From Carbonatibacter sp965199245 (lineage in GTDB: Bacteria > Pseudomonadota > Alphaproteobacteria > Kiloniellales > Kiloniellaceae), in the NCBI GenBank assembly GCA_965199245.1, contig CBDAQP010000003.1, positions 930,001 through 994,000 on the forward strand: a DNA stretch of 64,000 nt, read 5' to 3'. The notes under the pieces were generated by a model. That model did no database searches. It saw nothing but the letters and a program-made list of their open reading frames with translations, and was not told the DNA's origin. Of this stretch, positions 45,490 to 53,934 are shown piece after piece (within the stretch, counting starts at the first letter, position 1; every line of letters starts with the position of its first letter). The translations under genes were made by a program, and so were the position numbers.

Positions 45490-46848
45490 CTATTGACGTC
45501 GCCAGGTTGTGCCATCCGGGCCATCCAGTAAAGTAATCCCCTGCGCCGCGAGTTCATCGCGAATGGCATCGGCACGGGTAAAATCCCTGTTCGCCTTTGC
45601 CTGCGCCCGCGCGGCAATGCGGTCTGCAATCCCGTCGTCACCACCGCCCTGAAACCAGACCTGCGGGTCATCGCCCAACAGGCCGAGTAACTGTGCATTG
45701 GCCCGAATTTCGCCCGCAAGCCGGTGCCTGGTTGCGGCACAACCGGCCTTGTTCAATGCGCCCACCCCTTCGTGCAACAATGACAGGGCCAGCGGCGTAT
45801 TGAGATCATCGTTCAAGGCCGCCACAAAGGCCGCAGAAGGCTCGCCCCCCTCATCCCCGTCAACGGCCTGCAAGGCCCCGTAAAAGCGGTCAAGCTGTGC
45901 AGTCATTTCTGCGATCTTGTCCCGACTGACATCAAGGGGCTGGCGATAGTGCGCGGACATCAGAACCATCCGCAGGGCTTCACCCCGTGCGCCCTCGCCC
46001 AACAACTGGCGCACTGTGAAGAAGTTGCCCAGGGATTTGGACATCTTTTCACCCTTCACAACCACATAGCCATTGTGCATCCAGAAATTCGCGAGGGGCT
46101 CCTGGTGACAACAGACCGACTGGGCCATCTCGTTTTCATGATGGGGAAAGATTAAATCCAGCCCGCCGCCATGAATATCAAAACGCTGACCCAGCAAGGC
46201 CCGCGCCATGGCAGAGCATTCAATATGCCACCCGGGCCGCCCCCGCCCCCACGGGCTGTCCCAGCCGGGCTGATCCGCCGGCGCAGGCTTCCACAGGACA
46301 AAATCCGCCGGATCCTTTTTATAGGGGGCGACCTCGACCCGTGCGCCAGCGATCATGTCATCGCGACTGCGGCGCGACAGTTGCCCATAACCCGGCATCG
46401 AGGCCACAGAAAACAGCACATGCCCCCCCGCATCATAGGCATGGCCCCTATCGACCAGCTCCGCAATCATCGTCACCATCTGCGCGATATAATGCGTCGC
46501 CCGGGGCATATGGGTCGGCTCAAGAACCTTGAGCGCGGTCATGTCGTCGCAATAGGCCCGCTCTGTCCGTGCGGTCAGGGCAGCAATGGCTTCACCCGTT
46601 TCGGCGGCCCGGGCAATAATCTTGTCATCCACATCGGTAATGTTGCGAACATAGGTCACAGATGCCCTGCCATAACGCGCCCGTAACAGACGAAAAAGCA
46701 CATCAAAAACAACCGCCGGGCGCGCATTGCCAATATGGGCAAAATCATAAACCGTCGGCCCGCAAACATAAAGACGCACATTATCCGGATCACAGGGGAC
46801 AAAGACCTGCTTTTCACGTGCCAAGCTGTTATAAATCCGTAACGTCAT
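45490..46848 (-). CDS. cysS: cysteinyl-tRNA synthetase
   Basis: About 452 residues; start at ATG 46848 (MTLRIYNSLAREKQVFVPCD); ATG 46857 is possible. Class I motifs: GPTVYDFAHIGNARPAVVFD (HIGN) and KMSKSLGNFF (KMSKS). Zn ligands: Cys in VRLYVCGPT, WHIECSAMA and the GGGLDLIFPHHENE block. Open, with normal length. Confidence 0.97.
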   Translation of the reverse strand: MTLRIYNSLAREKQVFVPCDPDNVRLYVCGPTVYDFAHIGNARPAVVFDVLFRLLRARYGRASVTYVRNITDVDDKIIARAAETGEAIAALTARTERAYCDDMTALKVLEPTHMPRATHYIAQMVTMIAELVDRGHAYDAGGHVLFSVASMPGYGQLSRRSRDDMIAGARVEVAPYKKDPADFVLWKPAPADQPGWDSPWGRGRPGWHIECSAMARALLGQRFDIHGGGLDLIFPHHENEMAQSVCCHQEPLANFWMHNGYVVVKGEKMSKSLGNFFTVRQLLGEGARGEALRMVLMSAHYRQPLDVSRDKIAEMTAQLDRFYGALQAVDGDEGGEPSAAFVAALNDDLNTPLALSLLHEGVGALNKAGCAATRHRLAGEIRANAQLLGLLGDDPQVWFQGGGDDGIADRIAARAQAKANRDFTRADAIRDELAAQGITLLDGPDGTTWRRQ

Positions 46849-46935
46849 CGCCCCCACCGCCCCAGCAGACGGCCCCTGAATAAAATTATTCTCCTTCTTT
46901 ATAAAGCCCGGCCGGGGAATGCAAGAGCCGCAAAT

Positions 46936-46959
46936 GCCAGAGGAAAATTATCCTCTGGC
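46936..46959 (-). terminator. hairpin downstream of the TRAP/cupin operon
   Basis: GCCAGAGGA and TCCTCTGGC flank an AAATTA loop. It lies 37 bp past the stop of the Dabb-cupin gene, the last gene of the minus-strand operon. No T-tract follows, so it could be a weak terminator or an mRNA-stabilising stem. The rest of 46860-46995 holds only the cysS promoter region. Confidence 0.55.
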
Positions 46960-46995
46960 GTATCGCATCGATCAGACGCTGTGGCTTTAGGGTCA

Positions 46996-47637
46996 TCAGG
47001 ATGTATATTCAGGGCGCGCAGGAGCAAAAACGTCGAGGTTCACAGCCGTTTCATCTCCGACGACTTCGGCATAATGAACCGTATGTGGCGGAATAACGAT
47101 CAGCTCCTCCGGCCCCAACACATGCACCTCATCCCCTACGTGGAAATTCACCTGACCGCTAATGATATAGGCGATCTGTTCATGTGGATGTGAATGCGGT
47201 CGCGTCTCATGACCGGGTTCCAGCCTATGCAACGCGATGGTTGACATTTCGCCTGAAAAGCCCTTGCGGATCAGACCGCGGCGTACCTCTGTCCATTCCC
47301 TGGTCTTCCAGTCGATTTTTTTCGTTTCCTCAACCGGGTTCGGCAGTGCCTTAAAACTCACAATCGACCGTTGTTCGACGATGGGGCGGAAACGTTCGAC
47401 AATATGCTCTTCGTGCGCATCGCCTGCGAGATATTCCTTCAAGGCCTCCTCTGTTTCAAACTCAACGCTAAAGGCATAGTCATAGGTCTGATCGCGTTCG
47501 CTGATATTTTCCCCAAAGGCAAAATTGCGCATCGTAGGGAATTTGCGGGGAAATTGCATATACTCGTCAAGAAGTTCTTTTTTCTTGTCCTCGGATGCGT
47601 CTTTCTTGAAACGAAACATAACAGTATGCTTAATCAT
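46996..47637 (-). CDS. Dabb (stress-responsive alpha/beta barrel) plus cupin fusion protein
   Basis: 213 residues. The N-terminal half (MIKHTVMFRFKKDASEDKKK, LLDEYMQFP, DYAFSVEFETEEALKEYLAG, DAHEEHIVERFRPIV) is a Dabb ferredoxin-like barrel. The C-terminal half is a cupin: GHETRPHSHPHEQIAYIISG with three His, then VIPPHTVHYAEV. Fusion of these two small enzyme/ligand folds is uncommon. It is the last gene of a TRAP-enolase operon, so it may process the imported compound. No specific reaction can be given. Confidence 0.85.
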   Translation of the reverse strand: MIKHTVMFRFKKDASEDKKKELLDEYMQFPRKFPTMRNFAFGENISERDQTYDYAFSVEFETEEALKEYLAGDAHEEHIVERFRPIVEQRSIVSFKALPNPVEETKKIDWKTREWTEVRRGLIRKGFSGEMSTIALHRLEPGHETRPHSHPHEQIAYIISGQVNFHVGDEVHVLGPEELIVIPPHTVHYAEVVGDETAVNLDVFAPARPEYTS

Positions 47638-47752
47638 GATTTTTCACTTCCTTAAACAGTCAATGATGGGAGTATCGCAAGATTCCGAGCCACGCGAGGG
47701 CAGAAACCAATGACGATTCCCCGCCCTCTCGTCAGGATTTAAGCCTCTTGTG

Positions 47753-48748
47753 TCAGTCCTGCATAGCCAGAATGTCCGCCACGAGGCCTTCACGCCATAG
47801 CGTGCCCTCGAACTCTTTATAAATATCCCTAGACAGTGCCTCAAAGGCTGCGCGGTCTGGGATCGTGACCTTGAGTCCCGTATCAAGGATCGTCTTCAGG
47901 TCCCGCTCCATACGATCCTGACCCAGCGACGATATCATCTCACCAGCCTTTTCGGCCTCCTCGACAACAATCGCACGCGCCGTCTCGGACAAACGTTGCC
48001 ATGTCTTTTCAGAGATATACCACCCATAGAGCGAGCGGACATGGTTCAGATAGGCATAATAACTGGTTATTTCATGAAAATTATTCGGCACCGTCACGTC
48101 GAGGCCATTGTCCTGCCCCTCGACCACGCCCTGACGCATCGCAAGATAGAGTTCACCGAAATTAAGGGGTGTCGGGCGCATTCCCCAGGCGTCAAAGCTC
48201 TTGATTGAGATAGGGTTCGACAGCACACGCATTGTGATTCCCTTGGCGTCTTCAGGATTGAAAATCGGACCGACCGTCGTGTTGAGTGCCCGGGGGGCGC
48301 GGTCGCCCGCAACAGACAAAACACGGATGCCTTTTTGTTCACGTAACCTTTTATACATATCGTCGAAAAGCCGGGAATTGTAGGCACGACGCGCATGTGC
48401 CTGGCTCTTGAAAAGAAATGGCACTTGACCGACAAAGAACTCTTCATGCCCCTTTTGATACCCCAGCAAACTGACATCAAGCATCGTCATATCGACTGTC
48501 CCAAGCGTCAGAGCGGAAAAGGTTGCGCCAATGCTGCCAAGCTGATTGGCAGGAAAGACCTGAATGTTGACGTCGCCATTGGTTCGTTTCTTGACATGAT
48601 CAGCAATCTGATTGATGGCCCGATCTTCAAGAGAACCCTCAGCAAAGCTGTGACCAAAGCGAAGATCAGCGGACTGGACAGCACTCACCGTTCCAAGCAT
48701 TGCCAGTACCGCGAAGCTGGCGGCAAATATAGATGTCAGTGTCCTCAT
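47753..48748 (-). CDS. dctP: TRAP transporter solute-binding protein, DctP family
   Basis: 331 residues with a signal peptide (MRTLTSIFAASFAVLAMLGT, cleaved near AVQSADL). DctP features: LRFGHSFAEGSLEDRAINQI, VFPANQLGSIGATFSALTLG, the ligand-arginine region ITMRVLSNPISIKSFDAWGM and GVVEGQDNGLDV. Captures an organic acid in the periplasm for DctQM. The ligand is not predictable, but the operon includes an enolase-superfamily dehydratase/racemase, which suggests a sugar acid or aromatic/muconate-like acid. Confidence 0.92.
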   Translation of the reverse strand: MRTLTSIFAASFAVLAMLGTVSAVQSADLRFGHSFAEGSLEDRAINQIADHVKKRTNGDVNIQVFPANQLGSIGATFSALTLGTVDMTMLDVSLLGYQKGHEEFFVGQVPFLFKSQAHARRAYNSRLFDDMYKRLREQKGIRVLSVAGDRAPRALNTTVGPIFNPEDAKGITMRVLSNPISIKSFDAWGMRPTPLNFGELYLAMRQGVVEGQDNGLDVTVPNNFHEITSYYAYLNHVRSLYGWYISEKTWQRLSETARAIVVEEAEKAGEMISSLGQDRMERDLKTILDTGLKVTIPDRAAFEALSRDIYKEFEGTLWREGLVADILAMQD

Positions 48749-48773
48749 GTCAGTGTCCTCCTTAATGTGATGG

Positions 48774-50060
48774 CTAACGGATTAATTCAGGTAAAAACAA
48801 AACGAATTGCGGCCAAAGCGTACAAAGCAACAAAACCCCGACCAATGCCGCAAAGAACGGTGACACACGCCGCATCACGGCCTCTACAGGCCGCCCCGCG
48901 ATCGAGGCCGTCACGTAAAGATTGAGTCCAACCGGCGGTGTCAGCAAACCGATCATAAGATTCAGCACAACGATCAGCCCAAAATGGACGGGGTCGATGC
49001 CCATCTGCCCAGTAATCGGCAACAGAATTGGCACAAAAATCACCATTGCCGGAAGAGGTTCGAAAATGCAGCCGATCACCAGTAAAAGAACATTGATGAG
49101 CAACAGCACCGCAATCGGACCGATATCCAAGGATATAATCAACTGCGCCAACCTCGGGCCGATGCCAAGAACCGTCATTGCCCAGGAAAACGCGGCGGCG
49201 GTCGCAAGAGTAATCAAGATGATTGCCGACATTCTCGCCGCCTGACCGAACAGATCCGGCAAATCACGCAAGGCAAGGCACCGGTAGACAAAAAGACCAA
49301 CAATACCGGCATAGGCCACAGCCAAGGCCGCAATCTCTGTGACGGTGGCAAAGCCGATCAGGATACCCGAAATGACGAAAAGCGGCATCGCGATTGGAAT
49401 CAATGAGTCCATAATGATGCGTGGAATCATGTCCATTCGCACAAAAAGTTGGGCTGGATGGTTGGATTTGATCGCGATAAAGCGTACGACGACCAGCAAA
49501 ACACCCCCCATGAGAAGCCCCGGCATTACACCCGCTAAAAAAAGCTCCGCGACAGAAACATTCGTGAGTGTTCCAAAGACGATGAAAGGAATTGAGGGTG
49601 GAATAATTGGCCCAACCGTGGCCGCCGCCCCGACGAGTGCAGCAGAATAGTCAGGATCGTAGCCATCACGACGCATGATCGGCAACAACACCGAACCGGT
49701 GGCTGAACTATCCGCGACCGCAGAGCCAGAGACACCCGCCATCAGCATATTGATCAACACGCCGACCATGCCAAGCCCGCCACGGACACCGCAGAAGGCA
49801 ATCTGCGCCAATTTGAGCAATCTCTCGGTGATCCCGCCACGGTTCATCAGCTCGCCCGTAAGAATAAAAAGCGGAATGGCGGCAAGTTCGACGCTTTTTA
49901 CCCCATCCAGTATCGCTTGCGGAGCCACCACCAGCATATCGGACGACCCGAATTCCAGGAGGATAATCAAAATCGCGGTGGCAGCCATTACCAACCAAAT
50001 TTCAAGACCAACCAGTGTCAGCAGAATAAAAACCAGAAAACCAACTGCGATCAAAGTCAT
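48774..50060 (-). CDS. dctM: TRAP transporter large membrane subunit, DctM family
   Basis: 428 residues, with about 12 hydrophobic segments. Characteristic DctM blocks: ILTGELMNRGGITERLLKLA, LMAGVSGSAVADSSATGSVL, PIMRRDGYDPDYSAALVGAA, IIPPSIPFIVFG and LTPPVGLNLYVTASIAG. It is the ion-coupled transport channel. Overlaps the dctQ stop by 4 bp. Confidence 0.95.
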   Translation of the reverse strand: MTLIAVGFLVFILLTLVGLEIWLVMAATAILIILLEFGSSDMLVVAPQAILDGVKSVELAAIPLFILTGELMNRGGITERLLKLAQIAFCGVRGGLGMVGVLINMLMAGVSGSAVADSSATGSVLLPIMRRDGYDPDYSAALVGAAATVGPIIPPSIPFIVFGTLTNVSVAELFLAGVMPGLLMGGVLLVVVRFIAIKSNHPAQLFVRMDMIPRIIMDSLIPIAMPLFVISGILIGFATVTEIAALAVAYAGIVGLFVYRCLALRDLPDLFGQAARMSAIILITLATAAAFSWAMTVLGIGPRLAQLIISLDIGPIAVLLLINVLLLVIGCIFEPLPAMVIFVPILLPITGQMGIDPVHFGLIVVLNLMIGLLTPPVGLNLYVTASIAGRPVEAVMRRVSPFFAALVGVLLLCTLWPQFVLFLPELIR

Positions 50061-50587
50061 TGCCCGGAACCTCCCAGAAACACCCGTTTCGCGTTCATCA
50101 GTTCCAGCAGGATCATCAGGGGCAGGACGATCGGCAATGCAACATAGACAAGCCCCATCGTGAAGGGCACACCCCCGATAGAGGCATCAAAGCCTGCCCT
50201 GATGACCGGAACACAGGCATACAAAAGGATAGCGAGTGTTGCGAAGCGCACGATCCAGACCAAGACGTCAACAAAACACTTCATCCGATGCGGAAGCTGC
50301 GCAACGATAAAGCCAATACGCAGATGGTGGCGGGAAATCACCGCAGCCAAACTGCCGAACAGGATCAACCAGACCTGAAGCAGGTTCAACACGCCCGGCA
50401 CCCAGTGTTCCAGTTCCGAGCGCACAGGCAGATAGCGAAAAATCACACCGCCCATCATAACGATGAACAGAGCAAAAAGGCAAAGACCAGCGAGATGAAA
50501 GAAAAGTCGCTCGATCAGATGTGCAACGGGTTCTGGTGGCGGGGCGTTGTCTGTTTCCATGGGATCAGGGCCTTGTATTGGACTCAA
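50057..50587 (-). CDS. dctQ: TRAP transporter small membrane subunit, DctQ family
   Basis: 176 residues with four hydrophobic helices (LAGLCLFALFIVMMGGVIFR, VLNLLQVWLILFGSLAAVIS, VWIVRFATLAILLYACVPVI, VYVALPIVLPLMILLELMNA). Partner of DctM. Overlaps dctM (4 bp) and the enolase-superfamily gene upstream (4 bp), so the operon is tightly coupled. Confidence 0.9.
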   Translation of the reverse strand: MSPIQGPDPMETDNAPPPEPVAHLIERLFFHLAGLCLFALFIVMMGGVIFRYLPVRSELEHWVPGVLNLLQVWLILFGSLAAVISRHHLRIGFIVAQLPHRMKCFVDVLVWIVRFATLAILLYACVPVIRAGFDASIGGVPFTMGLVYVALPIVLPLMILLELMNAKRVFLGGSGQ

Positions 50588-51663
50588 AAAAGATAAGGCT
50601 CAATCGCATCAAAATCGAAAGTAAATCCGACACCAACCCGATCAGGAAGGGCAACCATACCGTCAGCATCGATTTCAATGCGTTCGCGGAACAAGGGAGA
50701 AAACCACGGCATGTGTTCCAGGAAAAGGCATCCTTCAGCGACAAGGTGAAGACTGTGTTCAGTGAACAGATGCGGAGAGAACGGCACACCCGCCGCCTGC
50801 ATCTGCCCGATCACCCTGCGAAATTCTGTAAAGCCTCCCATGCGCTGAAGGTCGGGCATCAGAATATCTGCGGATTGACACTCAATCATATGCGCCATAC
50901 CAAAACGCAGATACTCGGTTTCGCCAGAGGCAAGGGGCGTATCAAGAACCCGGGCGATTTCGGCGTGCCCATGATGATCGTAGGTCGGGATCGGTTCCTC
51001 GTACCAAGTCAAACCGTAGGGTTCGAGCGCACGGCCAAGACGAATCGCCTCTGAAACAGACAGCCCTTGATTGACATCCACCATCAGGCACGTATCCGGC
51101 CCGATGGCCGCACGCACCGCCTCCACCCGTTCCATATTTTTCGCGACAGGCAACGCCCCAAGGCGCAGCTTCATCGCCTTGAAGCCTTGATCGAGAAAAC
51201 CCTCGGCCTCACGGACAAGGTCATCCGGCCCCGAAGACAGGAACAATCCACCACTGGCATAGAGTGGCACCCGCGTGCGATGACCACCAAACAAACGGTG
51301 CAAAGGCTGACCAACCGCCTTGCCCACAATATCCCAACAGGCAATATCAATCGGGGCCATTGCCATAACGGCAATGCCCGCCTGACCAAAGAAGTTTAAC
51401 GACCGGAACATAGCATTCCAGATCGCATCAGTCATAAAGGCATCGGCCCCGACGACTTGTGGCGACAACGCCTTCACCATGGCGTCCAGGACACGCAACC
51501 GTTCTTTACCAAAGCAAAAGGCAAGCCCCTCGCCTTCCAAACCCTCGTCGGTCGAAAGGCGCACCAACAAACAGGACACCGACGCAATGTCATGCATAGG
51601 GGTTCGCACAACCGTCTCAAGCGGTAAATCCACACACTGCGTGGTCATTTTGGAAATACGCAC
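50584..51663 (-). CDS. mandelate racemase/muconate lactonizing enzyme family protein
   Basis: 359 residues of the enolase superfamily. The N-terminal capping domain is followed by the barrel: GFKAMKLRLG (K-x-R in place of the usual KxK), the metal ligands Asp in CLMVDVNQG, Glu in TWYEEPIP and Glu in LASGETEYLR, and a His-containing SPHLFTEHSLHL near the end. It would abstract an alpha-proton from a carboxylate (dehydration or racemisation). First gene of the TRAP operon, so it probably acts on the imported acid. Start ATG 51663 with GGGAGGGTT upstream. Confidence 0.88.
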   Translation of the reverse strand: MRISKMTTQCVDLPLETVVRTPMHDIASVSCLLVRLSTDEGLEGEGLAFCFGKERLRVLDAMVKALSPQVVGADAFMTDAIWNAMFRSLNFFGQAGIAVMAMAPIDIACWDIVGKAVGQPLHRLFGGHRTRVPLYASGGLFLSSGPDDLVREAEGFLDQGFKAMKLRLGALPVAKNMERVEAVRAAIGPDTCLMVDVNQGLSVSEAIRLGRALEPYGLTWYEEPIPTYDHHGHAEIARVLDTPLASGETEYLRFGMAHMIECQSADILMPDLQRMGGFTEFRRVIGQMQAAGVPFSPHLFTEHSLHLVAEGCLFLEHMPWFSPLFRERIEIDADGMVALPDRVGVGFTFDFDAIEPYLF

Positions 51664-51708
51664 GCCAGAACCCTCCCGGATCTCTTAGTTTTTTCATTTG
51701 TTTTTTAT

Positions 51709-51728
51709 TTTTGCATTCGTATGCAAAA
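51709..51728. promoter_or_regulatory. inverted repeat operator upstream of the TRAP/enolase operon
   Basis: TTTTGCAT-TCGT-ATGCAAAA, 8-bp perfect arms with a 4-bp spacer, in the AT-rich 180-bp region between the enolase-superfamily gene (start 51663) and the monooxygenase stop (51843). Typical shape for a GntR- or LacI-type repressor site. No matching regulator gene is in the window. A second partial motif, GCATATGAATG, is at 51744-51754. Confidence 0.6.
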
Positions 51729-51842
51729 GAGACTTTCATAACCGCATATGAATGTCAAGAAGGTTTTTTATACTATTCCTTTGAAGTTAGGCGATGACAT
51801 CTCAAAACCACTTTTAGCCCTGGGTCTTTTGCGGAGCGGCGG

Positions 51843-53291
51843 CTATTCGTTCAGCAGGTTTTCCACTTTGGCGATCATCTCGTCGCGGGGGTAGAGGTCA
51901 AAATAGCCTGCGGCCATGACCTGGGGCGGGCCGAAAAAGAACCGTTCATACAGACACTGCCGCCCGGCAAAGCCTGAAATCGCCGCATCATGGGCCAAAC
52001 GGAATAACGCGACGCGATCCCGGGCGTCCAGATTCGCCACCTGAAAATACTGTTCCACATCTGCGCGCAGGTCATTATGAAAATCCGCGTCGCACGGTGT
52101 CGCCATCAGGGAACTTGACCCCAATAACTGCACCAGCTCGACCAATCGCGGATAGTGGCGCGGCATGGTATTACGCGCCGTATCCAGCGGGCGGCGCAGG
52201 GGGATAAAGTTGCCCCACTTGTCCACGTGGGCCTGTGCCTCGGCAGAAAAAAGCAGGGCGCGCTGACTTTCCGCGATCCACATGGCCTCGGCAATCATGC
52301 CCTTGGTGGTCATGTCCTTGTCACGATTGGTCGCCCGCGCCATAGCACAGAGCAACCCGACAAAAAATTCCGCCTTCGCCAGCTTGCCACAGGCCACCTG
52401 GTGCATCATGTGAACCACCGCCCCGGTTTCGGCAAAGGCCGCATTGCATTGGGCCGGGTCGCCATACATAAACACACGCTCCCAGGGCACCAAAACATCA
52501 TCAAACACAACAACAGCGTCCATTTCCTCAAAACGCGCCGACAGCGGGGCATCAAATCGTGATTTTCCGTGATCGTAGCTATCCCGACAAATCAGCTTCA
52601 GCCCCCCGGTCGCGAGGGGAAGGGCAAAGGCAAAGGCAAAAGGCACATTGTCCTCATGGGCTTTCAACAGGGTTGAGGGGAAAACCTCGATTTCATCCGC
52701 CGTGGGGCCAAGCGTCGCCAACAATCGCGCCCCCCGAACGATAATGCCCGCATCGGTTTCACGCACGACATGCAGGGCAACATCCTCCGTAAAGCGTCCG
52801 GTGCGGGCCAGTTCAAAATTTTTCTGTGGATTGACCAGTGTATGGGTCAGAATCTTGTCATTGCGGCGCACATCGTCGTAAAACGACACCATATTCGCGG
52901 CAAAATCGGCCTGTCCCGGAACCTCCTGCTCCAAAAACTCCCGCGCGGCGGCAAAGGCGGTGATAGAAGCATTTTTATAATCAGGCGTGCGCCCGAACAT
53001 TCCCGCCGACCAGTTGGCCCAGATCCGAAAGGCCTCCCCACGCTTTTTCACATCCTCGATGCTGCGGGGAATCAGGAATGACATCGCGCAGCGTTCACCT
53101 GTTTCATCCCGCCAGCTGAGCTGATCCTGATAGCCCGGGTCGTGTTGGCGATCCATAAAATCCGCCAGAGTCCGGGCCGCCCGCGCCAACCCGGCGTGAC
53201 GGGTCACATCCGCAACCCGTTCTCCCTCCATCCACACCACCCGCCCATCGCGCAATCCGTCCAGGTATGCGCGCCCTGTTCTCAATCCCAT
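51843..53291 (-). CDS. hpaB: 4-hydroxyphenylacetate 3-monooxygenase oxygenase component-like (HpaB family)
   Basis: 482 residues of the FADH2-dependent HpaB/acyl-CoA-dehydrogenase-like fold: MGLRTGRAYLDGLRDGRVVW at the start, then PRSIEDVKKRGEAFRIWANW, SAGMFGRTPDY, THTLVNPQKNF, HVVRETDAGIIVRGARLLAT, FDDVLVPWERVFMYGDPAQC. It hydroxylates a phenol next to the OH group using reduced flavin from a separate reductase (HpaC), which is not in the window. The start overlaps the MarR-type regulator's end by 10 bp. Substrate within the phenol family is uncertain. Confidence 0.88.
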   Translation of the reverse strand: MGLRTGRAYLDGLRDGRVVWMEGERVADVTRHAGLARAARTLADFMDRQHDPGYQDQLSWRDETGERCAMSFLIPRSIEDVKKRGEAFRIWANWSAGMFGRTPDYKNASITAFAAAREFLEQEVPGQADFAANMVSFYDDVRRNDKILTHTLVNPQKNFELARTGRFTEDVALHVVRETDAGIIVRGARLLATLGPTADEIEVFPSTLLKAHEDNVPFAFAFALPLATGGLKLICRDSYDHGKSRFDAPLSARFEEMDAVVVFDDVLVPWERVFMYGDPAQCNAAFAETGAVVHMMHQVACGKLAKAEFFVGLLCAMARATNRDKDMTTKGMIAEAMWIAESQRALLFSAEAQAHVDKWGNFIPLRRPLDTARNTMPRHYPRLVELVQLLGSSSLMATPCDADFHNDLRADVEQYFQVANLDARDRVALFRLAHDAAISGFAGRQCLYERFFFGPPQVMAAGYFDLYPRDEMIAKVENLLNE

Positions 53292-53740
53292 CTGTCCCCT
53301 CCCCGTGTTTCAATATCCTTGACATGTGCACAAATACTGTCGAGCGACCGGCGCAGGTCATCCCATTTGTCCGCTGGCAACCCCGCCATGATCGTCTGAT
53401 AAAGGTCGCTGACCCGGGGCTGAACCGCATGATAAAGTGACAGACCCTCATCCGTAACAGAAATCTCCACAGCGCGGCGGTTGTCGGGGACAGTCCTGCG
53501 CACCACCAACCCCCTTTTTTCCAGCCGGTCAATCACCCCGACCAAAGCAGGTGCCGCAATCAACGTGCGCTGTGCCAGGAGACCAGGACGACAGGCCTCC
53601 ACCTGCCACAACACCCGCAAGACCCGCCACTGCTGATCCGTGATGTGATGCGCACTATAAATCGCGCGGAAATGCGGCATCACCACCGCCAGCGTCCGCA
53701 TCAACAACATGGGCAAGGACTGTTCAAAATCATCATTCAT
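53282..53740 (-). CDS. hpaR: MarR-family regulator, HpaR-like
   Basis: 152 residues, winged helix: NDDFEQSLPMLLMRTLAVVM, ITDQQWRVLRVLWQVEACRP, GLLAQRTLIAAPALVGVIDR, LEKRGLVVRRTVPDNRRAVE (the wing with DxRxxxVxxT-type end). HpaR proteins control hpaBC and homoprotocatechuate genes. Overlaps hpaB by 10 bp, so regulator and enzyme are co-transcribed and probably autoregulated from the palindromes just upstream. Confidence 0.85.
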   Translation of the reverse strand: MNDDFEQSLPMLLMRTLAVVMPHFRAIYSAHHITDQQWRVLRVLWQVEACRPGLLAQRTLIAAPALVGVIDRLEKRGLVVRRTVPDNRRAVEISVTDEGLSLYHAVQPRVSDLYQTIMAGLPADKWDDLRRSLDSICAHVKDIETRGGDRWD

Positions 53741-53768
53741 TCACATATGAATAATTCATATATGAATT
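53738..53768. promoter_or_regulatory. twin palindromic operator of the hpaR-hpaB operon
   Basis: A perfect 16-bp palindrome AATTCATATATGAATT (53753-53768) adjoins a near-palindrome ATTCACATATGAAT (53738-53751). The latter covers the hpaR start codon region. MarR-family dimers bind such ATTCATATATGAAT-like sites; occupation would block the promoter. Confidence 0.7.
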
Positions 53769-53934
53769 GAGTCAAGCGGTTTTTGCCTTCCTCCAGACTG
53801 CTCTGCTCTCTGGACAAGTCCACCGGAAGTGGCCAATAATCAAGCCCGCTGATATTTAATGGATGATTTTAAAATCTGATGACCGAAAGTAAGCTGGTTC
53901 CAGTTTCCTGGACAATCCGGCAGCATAATTAAGG
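53769..53934. other. intergenic spacer between hpaR promoter and IS3
   Basis: 166 bp with no gene or repeat that I recognise. It holds the upstream part of the hpaR promoter and ends at the left end of the IS3 element. Confidence 0.4.

Noticed and set aside
43869..45740. 623-codon version of CimA
   Set aside because: The first 88 codons overlap cysS in another frame; ATG 45476 gives the family-typical N-terminus.
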